DNA of 64,000 bases from Mesorhizobium sophorae (GTDB lineage: Bacteria; Pseudomonadota; Alphaproteobacteria; Rhizobiales; Rhizobiaceae), in NCBI RefSeq assembly GCF_002270415.1, contig NZ_NNRI01000001.1, forward strand, positions 248,001 to 312,000, written 5' to 3'. Shown here one piece after another: positions 45,816-54,728 of the stretch. The notes under the pieces are model-generated. The model searched no databases and was not told the origin of the DNA. It saw nothing but the letters and a program-made list of their open reading frames with translations. The position numbers were made by a program, and so were the translations under genes. Each line of letters begins with the position of its first letter. Position 1 is the stretch's first letter.

Positions 45816-46040
45816 TCAGGCGTTTCCCTGGGGATTGGCCTCGCTGAGCCACTTCACATCCAGAACCGTCCCGTCAACGTGGATCACGGTTTCGAAGGCC
45901 TCTATAAGCCTTTTGGCGGCTTTGCTGGCAATGTGGGACTCGGGATAATTTGCCTCCACTACCCGCGCCCGCTCGTAAACTTCCTTGAGTTTCGTGACCT
46001 GCTTGGGACCGAATACGCTCTGTACAACCTGAGTGGTCAT
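45816..46040 (-). CDS. Hypothetical 74-residue protein
   Basis: Begins MTTQVVQSVFGPKQVTKLKE and is mostly helix, ending with WLSEANPQGNA. No family recognised. GGAGGAGAAG lies just before ATG 46040, so translation is likely. Its size and basic/acidic helices resemble small alphaproteobacterial proteins of unknown role. Confidence 0.62.
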   Translation of the reverse strand: MTTQVVQSVFGPKQVTKLKEVYERARVVEANYPESHIASKAAKRLIEAFETVIHVDGTVLDVKWLSEANPQGNA

Positions 46041-46591
46041 ACCGCTTCTCCTCCTGGTGCTGGAACTCAAACAACCCGCCCTTTGCCCAGCGCTCCCACA
46101 ATTTCATCATTAACACAGGATTTTGCAACTGAAAGCAAAAACAAGCCTGCAACCGTACTGTAAGATTACTATTTTCTTTGGTCGAGGCGTTCTTTAGTAG
46201 GCGTTCGCGGACCGAGGGTTAGCCGTTTGCAGGAGGCGTAGGCCGGACTGCCATCGCGAAACAAAGAAGCCCACCGACCTGCTGGTCACCCCTCGCTCGA
46301 AAACGAAAAGGCACTCTTTTCATATCCTCCGATCTGCCGCCGTGAATTTTACAACGCAGCAGCCGTGACCGGGACATTCAGCTATTCAACCTTTAAGCGT
46401 ACGCCGGGCGGACGATCACGCTTCTGCACCCACCGCGGGGAGGAGCACCTGCACGTCCTGCGGATGCGGATGTCAGGCTACGTCCTTTGGCTCTCTTGCC
46501 CGCGATATCCATCTGCCGAAAGATGGGCGGTCGGACGGCTTCCTGCGTCCGCAGAGTCTAGGGCCAAACCAAGCGGGAGGCTCGATCAACA
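46041..46591. other. Intergenic region before the polymerase gene
   Basis: Frames in this stretch lack support. It must hold divergent promoters for the 74-residue protein and the polymerase; no operator-like palindrome was picked out. Confidence 0.4.
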
Positions 46592-48019
46592 ATGCAGGTC
46601 TCTTTGGTCGGGCTGCTGGTGTGCGCGGCGATTTTGGCCGTTGCCCGCTATTCCAGGGGAATGCTGATCATCGGGCTGATCGCGTCCCAGGCGTTCGGTG
46701 CGACCGCCATCGTGACGCTTACCTTTCTAGGAGGGTCGTCCCCACTGATCTACACCATGTTTGCGGCCCTGCTCGTCATGGCCGTCACAGTCAGGCGTCG
46801 CATCTGGTTCGATCTTGGAAGTGTGTTCGGGAGCATCCGCCCGGTCTGGGTTCTCACAAGCCTCATGGCTTACGCAATCATCGGGGCATGGCTGTTTCCA
46901 AGATTCTTCGCGGGACAGACCGCCGTCTTCGTGCAGTCGAAAACCCGAGGCGCTGTCGTAGAAGCGTCCTTGGCCCCGGTTTCGGCCAACACCTCACAGA
47001 CGGGCTACTTCATTCTTGGCGGGCTCACCGCCATCGCGCTTTGTGTGCTGCTGCTCCACTCCCAAAGGATCGACCAAGTCCGCCGCGGCTTCTTCTTGTG
47101 GTGCGGTCTGCACACGGGCATGGGGCTGGTCGATTTTATCGGCAAGAATGCAGGATTGGGAGACTTGCTGGCCCCGATCAGAACCGCCAATTACGCACTC
47201 ATAACGGAAGCGGTCGAGCAAGGATTCGTACGGATCACGGGACCTTTTGCGGAGGCCTCTTCGTTCGCCAGCGTTTCCCTCGCCTGCCTGGCATTCTGCT
47301 ACACCTACTGGCGAAAGACCAAGTCACGCCTTGCCCAGTGGCTGGCGGGCATCCTGCTCTTCCTGACCATTCTGTCGACTTCATCGACCGCTTACGTCGG
47401 TCTTACTCTCCTGTGCCTTCCGGTCGCCTTCTCGATGTTGGTTTCAGTCCTCAGGGGGCGGGTTGAACGCGAGGACATAATGGTAACCGCTCTGATGGCG
47501 ATTGGCGTGGTCGCCATCATGGGCATCAGCCTCTACCATGCCGGAGCCTTGGAGCCTTTCGTCAGGCTGATCAACAGCACCATCATCAACAAAGCGGATT
47601 CTGCCTCAGGCCATGAGCGCACCTATTGGAACATGAAGAGCCTGCAGTCCTTCCTGGACACCAGCGGCCTTGGTGTCGGTTTCGGCAGTTCCAGGGCATC
47701 GAGCTGGCCGATCGCAGTCCTTTCCCAACTTGGCCTGTTCGGATCGCTGATGATGGCGATCCTGCTCGGCGTCCTGGTCGGCGGATTGGGACGGATGCGG
47801 GAATGGGTGGACCCGGAAACCGAAGCGGTCGTGACGAGCGTCAGGAATGCTTCCCTCGCCGGCATAATTGCCAGCTCACTGTCGGGTGGCAGCGCCGATC
47901 CGGGCATCCTCTTCTTCATCGCACTTGCCGTGGTTTGCGCCACGAAGGTCCATGCTCGACGTACGTTGACTGCGTTTGAGCGAACCGCCTGGCATCAGAC
48001 AGCGGCAGAGGCAGCATGA
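46592..48019 (+). CDS. Wzy/O-antigen ligase-like polysaccharide polymerase
   Basis: A 475-residue integral membrane protein with about 11-12 hydrophobic segments and one large periplasmic loop, the layout of Wzy/ExoQ polymerases. The late segment SGHERTYWNMKSLQSFLDTSGLGVGFGS resembles the conserved loop of Wzy_C proteins, with the R-x-x-x-W pattern and GxGxGS. It would join flipped repeat units into polymer with the co-polymerase at 15396. GGAGG lies 11 bases before the ATG. It closes the polysaccharide locus on the right. Confidence 0.82.
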   Translation: MQVSLVGLLVCAAILAVARYSRGMLIIGLIASQAFGATAIVTLTFLGGSSPLIYTMFAALLVMAVTVRRRIWFDLGSVFGSIRPVWVLTSLMAYAIIGAWLFPRFFAGQTAVFVQSKTRGAVVEASLAPVSANTSQTGYFILGGLTAIALCVLLLHSQRIDQVRRGFFLWCGLHTGMGLVDFIGKNAGLGDLLAPIRTANYALITEAVEQGFVRITGPFAEASSFASVSLACLAFCYTYWRKTKSRLAQWLAGILLFLTILSTSSTAYVGLTLLCLPVAFSMLVSVLRGRVEREDIMVTALMAIGVVAIMGISLYHAGALEPFVRLINSTIINKADSASGHERTYWNMKSLQSFLDTSGLGVGFGSSRASSWPIAVLSQLGLFGSLMMAILLGVLVGGLGRMREWVDPETEAVVTSVRNASLAGIIASSLSGGSADPGILFFIALAVVCATKVHARRTLTAFERTAWHQTAAEAA

Positions 48020-48121
48020 ACGGTCTCGCCGTCTGGCACGCTGCAATCATGACGTAGCAACGGCGGCGGCTCCGCTCCACGGGATCGCCTCGTCGGCTGA
48101 GGAACGGACGGTCCCGCCAGC

Positions 48122-48295
48122 CTAGTTGGTCTTCAGCTTGCCGACCCGGTTTTCGGCGATCCAGCGGGCGGCCAACACCAACGCGCCCATACTGAAATCC
48201 TTGCCATGCCTGGCGACCATCTCTTCCGACAGCTTGGCCAGCCGTTCGAAAAATTCGTCCTTGCTCTCGTCCTCTGCGGTGAGTTCGGCCTGCAT
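48122..48295 (-). CDS. 57-residue hypothetical protein, end of the WD40 gene set
   Basis: Begins MQAELTAEDESKDEFFERLA; highly helical and acidic, with MVARHGKDFSMGALVLAARW. GGAGG lies five bases before ATG 48295. It starts 33 bases after the WD40 gene on the same strand, so it is probably the last gene of that operon. Function unknown. Confidence 0.62.
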   Translation of the reverse strand: MQAELTAEDESKDEFFERLAKLSEEMVARHGKDFSMGALVLAARWIAENRVGKLKTN

Positions 48296-48327
48296 GTCAT
48301 CCTCCTGTTTCATGTGGACTGTGTCCG

Positions 48328-49455
48328 CTATTTGAACATCTGCGCGGGAAAGGTGACGATCGCGGCGGTGCCGTCGACGGTGCCCATCGCCAGGTGTCGC
48401 CCGTCGCCGGACCAGGCGAGAGCGGTGACAGCGCTGCCCAGGGGCCTGACGAGAAGCTCGTCGCGTGACCCGATCTGGGCGACGATGATACGGCCGTTGG
48501 CGTAACCCGCGGCAATCAGCTTCTTCTCGGGGTGCGCCGCCACCGCTTCGACCAGAACCAGCCCGGCGCGACCCGTCTCCAATGCGCCCGAGGTTTCGCC
48601 GCCAAATGGTGGGGCGGTCATCGACCAGCCGGCGATCCGGAACGCGCCCGAGGCAAACAGCGCATTTGCCGGCGCGCTCCAGCACACCGTCCGAACGGGC
48701 GATGGAAATCCCGCGACGATATCGGCTCGGCCATCGGCCAGGCTGATCAGCGCAAAGCCGCCGGTCTCCAGCCCGCAGGCCAACCAACGCCCGTCGCCGC
48801 TCCAGCGGATCGATACCGGGCGCGATGAAAGAGAAACGTCTCGCATCAAGGCAGCGTCGCCTTCGACCGACCAGATCGACAGCCCCTCATCGAGGCCGCA
48901 CGCGAGGCGTCTCCCGCCAGGTGAGAACGCAAGGGCGTCGATTGACGATGTCGTGACACGATTCAGCTTCACCGCATCGCCTTGGCCACTCGACAGGAAG
49001 ACATCTTTTCCATTGCTGACGGCTGTCAGCGTCGCCCGGGCGCTGTAATCCATGGCCAAGATCGGCCCATCAACCTTGACGAAGGGGTCCGCGACTTCAC
49101 AACCGGCGGTCAGATGCAACGCTTCGCCGCTGGCCGCGCCGACCAGAAAGCTTGAATGCGCATGGGCGCAGAGCGGCACGTCGCCATCTCCGAATGCCGC
49201 CGTGGCGATCAATGGCACTGGTGGCTTTTCCCTGGGGCGGATCGTCGTCTGGCCGAGATCGTTGCTCACCCTGATCCGCGACTCCGGCGGCTCGTGATCC
49301 GCGACCGCGGCGATGGCGACGGTTCCGTCGACGGAGGTAAAGGCGACAGCCGAACCGTCGGCACTGAAGCACAGATCGGCGATCGCCGACGGCCGCTGCC
49401 AGCTGCGGGCCAGAAGGTCGAACAAGGTCAGGTTCTGCATCGTCTGCTGGTTCAT
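48328..49455 (-). CDS. WD40-repeat beta-propeller protein
   Basis: A 375-residue protein with at least six visible blades: IADLCFSADGSAVAFTSVDG, IDALAFSPGGRRLACGLDEG, SIRWSGDGRWLACGLETGG, VRTVCWSAPANALFASG, AAHPEKKLIAAGYANG and VTALAWSGDGRHLAMGTVDG. No signal peptide, so it is cytoplasmic and likely a scaffold. Stand-alone short WD40 proteins are uncommon in rhizobia outside kinase fusions. ATG 49455 has GGGAGAG upstream. It is 13 bases from the coiled-coil gene in the same operon. Confidence 0.8.
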   Translation of the reverse strand: MNQQTMQNLTLFDLLARSWQRPSAIADLCFSADGSAVAFTSVDGTVAIAAVADHEPPESRIRVSNDLGQTTIRPREKPPVPLIATAAFGDGDVPLCAHAHSSFLVGAASGEALHLTAGCEVADPFVKVDGPILAMDYSARATLTAVSNGKDVFLSSGQGDAVKLNRVTTSSIDALAFSPGGRRLACGLDEGLSIWSVEGDAALMRDVSLSSRPVSIRWSGDGRWLACGLETGGFALISLADGRADIVAGFPSPVRTVCWSAPANALFASGAFRIAGWSMTAPPFGGETSGALETGRAGLVLVEAVAAHPEKKLIAAGYANGRIIVAQIGSRDELLVRPLGSAVTALAWSGDGRHLAMGTVDGTAAIVTFPAQMFK

Positions 49456-49468
49456 GCCATCTCTCCCG

Positions 49469-49792
49469 TCAGTTCTCGTTCGCTGTTGCGGCAAGCCGGC
49501 GATCAACGTCCTCGATGTCGCCTTCGGCCGCGACGATGCGGTCCTCGCAAGCCGTGCATGCCTGCATGATCGCCGCAGCACTTCGCTCTGCCTCATGCAA
49601 ATCCTGCACCAGTTGCGCGTTGGCGCCGCTTCTGCCGATTTCCAGCTCCAGGCGCAGTACGTCCATTTCGATGCCGGCGCGTTTCTGATTGAGCCGCATC
49701 GCTTCGGCGGTGAGGGCGGAGACGCCGGCGACGAGATCAAGCCGGCGGGCAAGCAGCGCGTCACGCCTGGCAATATCGGGTCCGCCGGTCAT
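49469..49792 (-). CDS. 107-residue coiled-coil hypothetical protein
   Basis: Almost entirely helix with heptad character (ALTAEAMRLNQKRAGIEMDV, QLVQDLHEAERSAAAIM, then IVAAEGDIEDVDRRLAA). One CxxC-like pair occurs in ACTACED. No family recognised. The ATG overlaps the stop of the preceding gene (ATGA), so it is translationally coupled to the 157-residue protein; the WD40 gene follows. Confidence 0.68.
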   Translation of the reverse strand: MTGGPDIARRDALLARRLDLVAGVSALTAEAMRLNQKRAGIEMDVLRLELEIGRSGANAQLVQDLHEAERSAAAIMQACTACEDRIVAAEGDIEDVDRRLAATANEN

Positions 49793-50262
49793 TTCTCGCT
49801 CCCCAAAGGCCCGGGTGGCTTTTCGAAAGCCGACAGCAATTTCGGCAACGTGCCGGCCTGCGAATGGAACTGTTTTTCGGCCGTCTCGATGTGACTCTTG
49901 AGCTGGTCCCAGATATCGACGCGGATCATCGATGTCGTGTCGCCGGTCAGCCGCTCGATCTCGTCGACGCGGAACTGGCGTGTCAGCGAAACGCCGGAAA
50001 ACACGAAGTCGCGCAGCAGGATCGCATGGTTTTCGATGAACAGATGGATCATCGGATGCGTCTCCGTGGTGACGCCGCCGGCGGCAAGCTCGGCCCGGAT
50101 GAAGTCTTGGAAATGGCTTTGCAGGCGGTGCTGGCTCTCGCCCATGAAGCGCATGACAAAGACCAGATCGCGGGGCATCAGCTTGACAAGATCGCCGGTG
50201 ACGCCGTCGGCATGGCTGGACATCGGTCGAGGCGGCCCGCTCCTGTCCTTATCGTTCGGCAT
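49789..50262 (-). CDS. 157-residue hypothetical protein, first gene of the WD40 set
   Basis: Begins MPNDKDRSGPPRPMSSHAD, then helical segments (LVKLMPRDLVFVMRFMGESQ, HRLQSHFQDFIRAELAAGG). No family recognised. GGAGAGAG precedes ATG 50262. It heads the four-gene set 50262-48122 and diverges from mimA, so both transcription units start from the same 560-base region. Confidence 0.68.
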   Translation of the reverse strand: MPNDKDRSGPPRPMSSHADGVTGDLVKLMPRDLVFVMRFMGESQHRLQSHFQDFIRAELAAGGVTTETHPMIHLFIENHAILLRDFVFSGVSLTRQFRVDEIERLTGDTTSMIRVDIWDQLKSHIETAEKQFHSQAGTLPKLLSAFEKPPGPLGSEK

Positions 50263-50426
50263 GGTCTCTCTCCAGCGCCAGGCCCGCACATGGGCCGTTG
50301 GCATCAAATAGTAGAGAAGGACGAAGAATTAAATAGTGACCTGAGCTTTTTGGTATTTGTTGCAGCTGCTAACTAGATATATTGCAGTTGCGAATATATG
50401 ATTAATATTACAGTCGTAAGTTACAT

Positions 50427-50445
50427 CTGTAAAATAACGTTACAG
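50427..50445. promoter_or_regulatory. Candidate upstream activator site CTGTAA-N7-TTACAG
   Basis: Perfect 6-bp arms with a 7-base spacer, 74 bases upstream of the -24 element; this is the usual distance for an enhancer-binding protein. Half-sites TTACAG also occur singly just upstream (about 50408). The AcoR-type activator at 59906-61984 is the likely binder. Confidence 0.55.
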
Positions 50446-50518
50446 TTTGCTGTCCGCTCATACGCCGAAAAGATGGCGATCTTGTTTTAGGCGCTGGCCG
50501 CCGACCTCGTTTTCAAAC

Positions 50519-50534
50519 TGGCACGACGCTTGCT
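50519..50534 (+). promoter_or_regulatory. Sigma-54 (-24/-12) promoter of the mimABCD operon
   Basis: TGGCACGACGCTTGCT matches the sigma-54 consensus TGGCACG-N4-TTGCW at every specified base. Transcription should start near 50545. The presence of a GAFTGA-type activator gene in the same cluster supports the call. Confidence 0.85.
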
Positions 50535-50822
50535 TTGATTATTTTCACAAGAAGCCCATCGCGCTTGGCGCGGTGCCAAAAGAACGAAGGAACGGAGGAA
50601 GCAGCGTTTCGATACGCCCATCGCAAATGCGGTTGGCGTCGCGGGTCTCTGCCAAAACGCCTCGAAACCTTTGCCGCGATCCACTTGAATGGCCGGACCA
50701 TGAGTCGCGCCTGAATGCGCAACCCTTTGCCATGCCGTTCGCACTCTCACTGGCGGTGCTTTGTGCCGCTTCATGCCGGGGTCAAGGGACCCACGGCCCA
50801 AACCTGGTGGAGGCTTATGACC

Positions 50823-52490
50823 ATGACGTCTCTGACGCTCAACAAGATTACCTCGCAACGCGGAATTTCCGTCGGCGAGGCGACCAAGAAGATTGCCGAT
50901 CTCGGCTGGAATCCTTCCTACGTGCAGGAAGCGATGACATTTCCGACCGACTACAAGATCAACAAGACGCCGCGCGATCCGATGAAGCAGGTCCTGCGGT
51001 CCTACTTCCCGATGCAGGAAGAGAAGGACAACCGCGTCTATGGCGCGCTCGATGCGGCATTGCGCGGCGACATGTTCCGCAACGTCGAACCGCGCTGGGT
51101 CGAGTGGATGAAGCTCTTCCTGGCCATCATTCCGTTCCCGGAAATCTCCGCCGCCCGCTCGATGGCGATGGTCGCCCGTATCGCACCCGGCGAGGAACTC
51201 CGAACCGGCTTCACCATGCAGATGATCGACGAGTTCCGTCACTCGACGATCCAGATGAACCTGAAGAAATGGTACATGGAGAACTACATCGATCCGGCCG
51301 GCTTCGACATCACCGAAGAAGCTTTCGGAAAGTGCTACGCCACCACCATCGGCCGCCAGTTCGCCGAAGGCTTCATCACCGGCGACACGATGACCGCCGC
51401 CTGCATGTACCTGACCGTGGTGGCCGAAACCGCCTTCACCAACACGCTGTTCGTTGCCATGCCTTCGGAAGCCGCCCGCAACGGTGACTATGCGCTGCCG
51501 ACCGTCTTCCTGTCGGTGCAATCGGACGAGAGCCGGCATATCGGCAACGGCCATTCGCTGCTGATGGCGGCGCTCAAGGAACCGGAAAACCACCTGCTGC
51601 TCGAGCGCGACCTGCGCTACGCCTTTTGGCAGAACCACGCGATCGTCGATGCCGCCATCGGCACCTTCATCGAATACGGCACCACCAACCGCGACAAGAA
51701 CAAGGAGTCTTACGCGGAAATGTGGCACCGCTGGATCTATGAGGACTACTACCGCACCTACATGCTGCCGCTCGAGAAATACGGCATCAAGGTCCATCAC
51801 GACGACGTCCAGGCGGCCTGGGAACGCATCACCAAGAAGAACTATGTCCACAAGGTCGGGCAGTTCTTCGCGGTCGGCTGGCCGGTCAATTTCTGGCGCA
51901 TCGAAGCCCAGACCGACAAGGACTTCGAGTGGTTCGAGCACAAATATCCGGGCTGGTACGCCGAGTTCGGCGACTTCTGGAAATGGTACGCCAAGCTCAG
52001 CCACAAGGGCGAGAAGGTGCTGCTGTTCAACAGCGACGTCGGCTACGTCTATCCGCACCGCTGCTGGTCCTGCCTGGTTCCCTGCCTGATCCGCGAGGAC
52101 ATGGTGGTCGGCGAGATCAATGGCGAACTCTACACCTTCGCCCACGAACTCGATCGCTGGACCGCCACGGTCGCCTTCGCCGACGAGTATGAGGGCCGTC
52201 CGACGCCTGCGATGGGCCGCTTCAGCGGCAAGCGCGAGTGGGAGACGCTCTATGACGGCTGGGATCTGGCCGATGCCATCAAGGACCTGAACTTCGTCCG
52301 CTCCGACGGCAAGACGTTGGTTCCGCAGCCGCATCTGCGTTTCGACGACAAGGAGATGTGGACGCTCGACGATGTGCGCGGCAACACGCTCGGATCGCCG
52401 CTCAACGCGCTGCGTGCCATGTCGCCCGCTGACCGTGAGAAGCACCTGGCGGAATACCGGGCCGGCTTCACGATCAATCCCTGCAACTGA
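50823..52490 (+). CDS. mimA: Propane/phenol-type soluble diiron monooxygenase, large hydroxylase subunit
   Basis: A 555-residue catalytic subunit of a group 5 soluble diiron monooxygenase (Mim/Prm type), which hydroxylates short alkanes, ketones or phenols. Six iron ligands are visible with MmoX-like spacing: Glu107, Glu137, His140 (DEFRH), Glu202, Glu236, His239 (DESRH); the offsets 30/33/95/129/132 equal those of MmoX. ATG 50823 has GGTGGAGG nine bases upstream; ATG 50817 is only three bases from it. First gene of mimABCD, driven by the sigma-54 promoter. Substrate is inferred from family, not proven. Confidence 0.93.
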   Translation: MTSLTLNKITSQRGISVGEATKKIADLGWNPSYVQEAMTFPTDYKINKTPRDPMKQVLRSYFPMQEEKDNRVYGALDAALRGDMFRNVEPRWVEWMKLFLAIIPFPEISAARSMAMVARIAPGEELRTGFTMQMIDEFRHSTIQMNLKKWYMENYIDPAGFDITEEAFGKCYATTIGRQFAEGFITGDTMTAACMYLTVVAETAFTNTLFVAMPSEAARNGDYALPTVFLSVQSDESRHIGNGHSLLMAALKEPENHLLLERDLRYAFWQNHAIVDAAIGTFIEYGTTNRDKNKESYAEMWHRWIYEDYYRTYMLPLEKYGIKVHHDDVQAAWERITKKNYVHKVGQFFAVGWPVNFWRIEAQTDKDFEWFEHKYPGWYAEFGDFWKWYAKLSHKGEKVLLFNSDVGYVYPHRCWSCLVPCLIREDMVVGEINGELYTFAHELDRWTATVAFADEYEGRPTPAMGRFSGKREWETLYDGWDLADAIKDLNFVRSDGKTLVPQPHLRFDDKEMWTLDDVRGNTLGSPLNALRAMSPADREKHLAEYRAGFTINPCN

Positions 52491-52502
52491 TCAGGCCAAA
52501 GG

Positions 52503-52523
52503 GGGGCGGGTTCGTCCCGCCCC
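52503..52523 (+). other. Intercistronic hairpin between mimA and mimB
   Basis: Perfect 8-bp GC stem (GGGGCGGG with CCCGCCCC) around TTCGT, followed by TACCTTT. It starts 12 bases after the mimA stop. It could protect the mimA message or partly terminate, giving more hydroxylase than reductase; that role is inferred. Confidence 0.65.
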
Positions 52524-52544
52524 TACCTTTCACTGGAGGTCCGT

Positions 52545-53606
52545 ATGTCGGAAACCCACACGGTCAGGCTCAGCCCAGTCGACGTCGAATTCGAGGTCGA
52601 GAATGGCGAAACGGTGCTCAACGCCGCATTCCGCCAGGGCATCGCCCTGCCGCACGGCTGCAAGGAAGGGCAATGCTCGGCCTGCAAAAGCGTGTTGCTC
52701 GAAGGCGAGGTCGACATGCTGAAATACTCGACCTTCGCACTGAACGACATGGAGAAGGAGAGCGGGCACGTCCTGTTGTGCCGCTGCATCGCCTACTCCG
52801 ACCTGGAAGTCGAGCTTCTCAACTACGACGAGGAGATTCTGGCGAAAGCGATCGCCGTGAAAACGTACAAGGGCCGGATTGCTCGCATCGAGCAGCTGAC
52901 CCACGACATTCGCGGCATCGAAATCGAACTCGGCTCCCCGATGAAGTTTTGGGCGGGGCAATATGTCGACATCACGGTTACCACGCAAAAAGGGGAGACG
53001 ATTACGCGCTCGTTCTCCATGGCAAATACGCCGGACCAAACCCAAAAACTCTCCTTCATCATCAAAAAATACCCTGAGGGAAAGTTTTCGGGAGAACTCG
53101 ATTCCGGAGGCATCAGGGCCGGAGCCGAAGTCACCGTCGTCGGACCCTACGGAACCTGTTTCCGCCGCGACGAACGGCAAGGACCCCTGATCCTGGTCGG
53201 CGCAGGATCGGGCATGTCGCCGATCTGGTCGATCCTCAACGACCACCTGAAGAGCGGCGAGAAACGTCCGGTCTATTTCTTCTACGGCGCCCGCACCCGC
53301 AACGACCTGTTCTATCTCGACAGGATCGCCGAGCTGGTCGGCAATCATTCCGACGTCACCTTCATTCCCGTGCTTTCGCACGCGAACGACGACGCCGAAT
53401 GGCAGGGCGAACGCGGCTTCGTGCACCAGAGCGTCGACGCCAAGCTCAAGCAACTGGCGGTCGACGGGCAGGGCGATGTCCATGCCTGTGGCCCGCCGCC
53501 GATGATCGATGCGCTGCAGCCGGTCCTGTTCATGAACGGGTTCGAAACGGAGCGGATCTTCTTCGACAAGTTCACCACATCGGCAGGTGCAACGCCGGCC
53601 CATTGA
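52545..53606 (+). CDS. mimB: Monooxygenase reductase subunit (ferredoxin-FAD-NADH)
   Basis: A 353-residue electron-transfer flavoprotein. The plant-type [2Fe-2S] domain has Cys39, Cys44, Cys47 (CKEGQCSAC) and Cys79. The FAD domain has RSFSMA at 155-160, and the NADH domain has VGAGSGMSP and the C-terminal CGPPPMI. It passes NADH electrons to the MimA/MimC diiron hydroxylase. GGAGGT precedes the ATG. It follows mimA after a hairpin. Confidence 0.93.
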   Translation: MSETHTVRLSPVDVEFEVENGETVLNAAFRQGIALPHGCKEGQCSACKSVLLEGEVDMLKYSTFALNDMEKESGHVLLCRCIAYSDLEVELLNYDEEILAKAIAVKTYKGRIARIEQLTHDIRGIEIELGSPMKFWAGQYVDITVTTQKGETITRSFSMANTPDQTQKLSFIIKKYPEGKFSGELDSGGIRAGAEVTVVGPYGTCFRRDERQGPLILVGAGSGMSPIWSILNDHLKSGEKRPVYFFYGARTRNDLFYLDRIAELVGNHSDVTFIPVLSHANDDAEWQGERGFVHQSVDAKLKQLAVDGQGDVHACGPPPMIDALQPVLFMNGFETERIFFDKFTTSAGATPAH

Positions 53607-53653
53607 GGGCGGCCGTGCCAAGCCAACCACAACTGCAACAAGGGAGAGAGACT

Positions 53654-54712
53654 ATGCCTGCAACCTCGAGTTCAGTCGGATCCGGAGCCGCCGGCGCGGC
53701 GATCTTCGCCGATTCAGATAGCCGGAAATACCGGTATTTCGACCCGAAAGGCCAGCGCGCCACCCACTACGAGGACATGACGGTCGACGTTCAGCCCGAT
53801 CCGGAGCGCTACCTGATCCAGGACTGGATCATCTCCTTCGCCGACGGCAAGGGCGCCTATGTCAAGCAGAACACTGCCGCGCAGAGTTCCAACTGGCATG
53901 CCTTCCGCGCCCCCGACCAGGAATGGGAGCGCACGCATTATCAGCGTCAGTCGAAGATCGAGACGATGGTGCAGAGCGTCATCAACAATGCCCGCAAATC
54001 GGGCGCCCCGAAGACCTTCGACAAGGCCTGGGTCAAGATCCTGCAGACGCAACTCGGCGCCTGGAAGCACGCCGAATTCGGGCTCGGCACCTCGCTGATG
54101 CAGGCGCAGCGCTACGGCTACACCCAGATGATCAACAACGCGACGCTGACCAACTCGTCCTACAAGCTCAGGCTTGCCCAGGACATCACGCTCTACCTTG
54201 CCGAGATCGGCATGGACCTTCCCGGCTGGGACGACGAACTCGGCAAGAAGGCCTGGCTCGAGGACAAGAACTGGCAAGGCACGCGCGAAGCGGTCGAGAC
54301 CATCATGGGCGCGACCGACTATCTCGAACAGTATTTCGCCATCAACATCGTCTTCGAGCCGCTGGTGGGCGAAGTGTTCCGCTCCGGCTTCCTGATGCAG
54401 ATCGCCGCCGCCAACCACGACTTCATCACGCCGGCGGTGATTTCGGCGGCCGAGGCCGACTACGAGCGCAACCTCGCCAACACAATCGACCTCATCCACA
54501 TGCTCGCCAACGACGAGAAGCATGGCGCGGCGAACAAGAAACTCTTCCAGGGCTGGGTCAAGAAACACGGCGCGCTCGCCGACAAGGCAGCCACCGGCCT
54601 GCAGCCGATCTGGTCGATGCCGCATTCCAAGCCGGTTGCGTTCGCGGATGTCCGCGCCAAATCCGAGGAGCGGATTGGCCAGATCCTCGGCGAACTCGGC
54701 CTCAAGCGCTGA
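53654..54712 (+). CDS. mimC: Soluble diiron monooxygenase, small hydroxylase subunit
   Basis: A 352-residue ferritin-like beta subunit. It lacks the complete diiron ligand set, as expected for a beta subunit, and shows the family run RYFDPKGQRATHYEDMTVDV at about 26-45 and DWIISFADGKGAY. AAGGGAGAG is just before ATG 53654. It pairs with MimA in the hydroxylase. Gene order mimA-B-C-D matches the actinobacterial mim and prm operons. Confidence 0.92.
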   Translation: MPATSSSVGSGAAGAAIFADSDSRKYRYFDPKGQRATHYEDMTVDVQPDPERYLIQDWIISFADGKGAYVKQNTAAQSSNWHAFRAPDQEWERTHYQRQSKIETMVQSVINNARKSGAPKTFDKAWVKILQTQLGAWKHAEFGLGTSLMQAQRYGYTQMINNATLTNSSYKLRLAQDITLYLAEIGMDLPGWDDELGKKAWLEDKNWQGTREAVETIMGATDYLEQYFAINIVFEPLVGEVFRSGFLMQIAAANHDFITPAVISAAEADYERNLANTIDLIHMLANDEKHGAANKKLFQGWVKKHGALADKAATGLQPIWSMPHSKPVAFADVRAKSEERIGQILGELGLKR

Positions 54713-54728
54713 AACAGGAGAACTTGTC

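Larger units (their letters stand above)
50263..50822. promoter_or_regulatory. Shared divergent control region of mimA and the WD40 set
   Basis: An unusually A/T-rich segment (50320-50450) followed by a consensus sigma-54 promoter at 50519. It has two near-repeats TGCAGCTGC (50361) and TGCAGTTGC (50383) and the palindrome at 50427-50445. The mRNA leader from the predicted start to mimA would be about 275 bases and shows no supported gene. Confidence 0.7.

Noticed and set aside
45568..45852. A 94-codon frame on the minus strand beside the 74-residue gene
   Set aside because: No ribosome site, no resemblance to known proteins, and it overlaps the better-supported gene at 45816-46040.
50487..52445. 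A 652-codon open frame on the minus strand
   Set aside because: It is antisense to mimA, whose diiron motifs prove the plus strand is coding.
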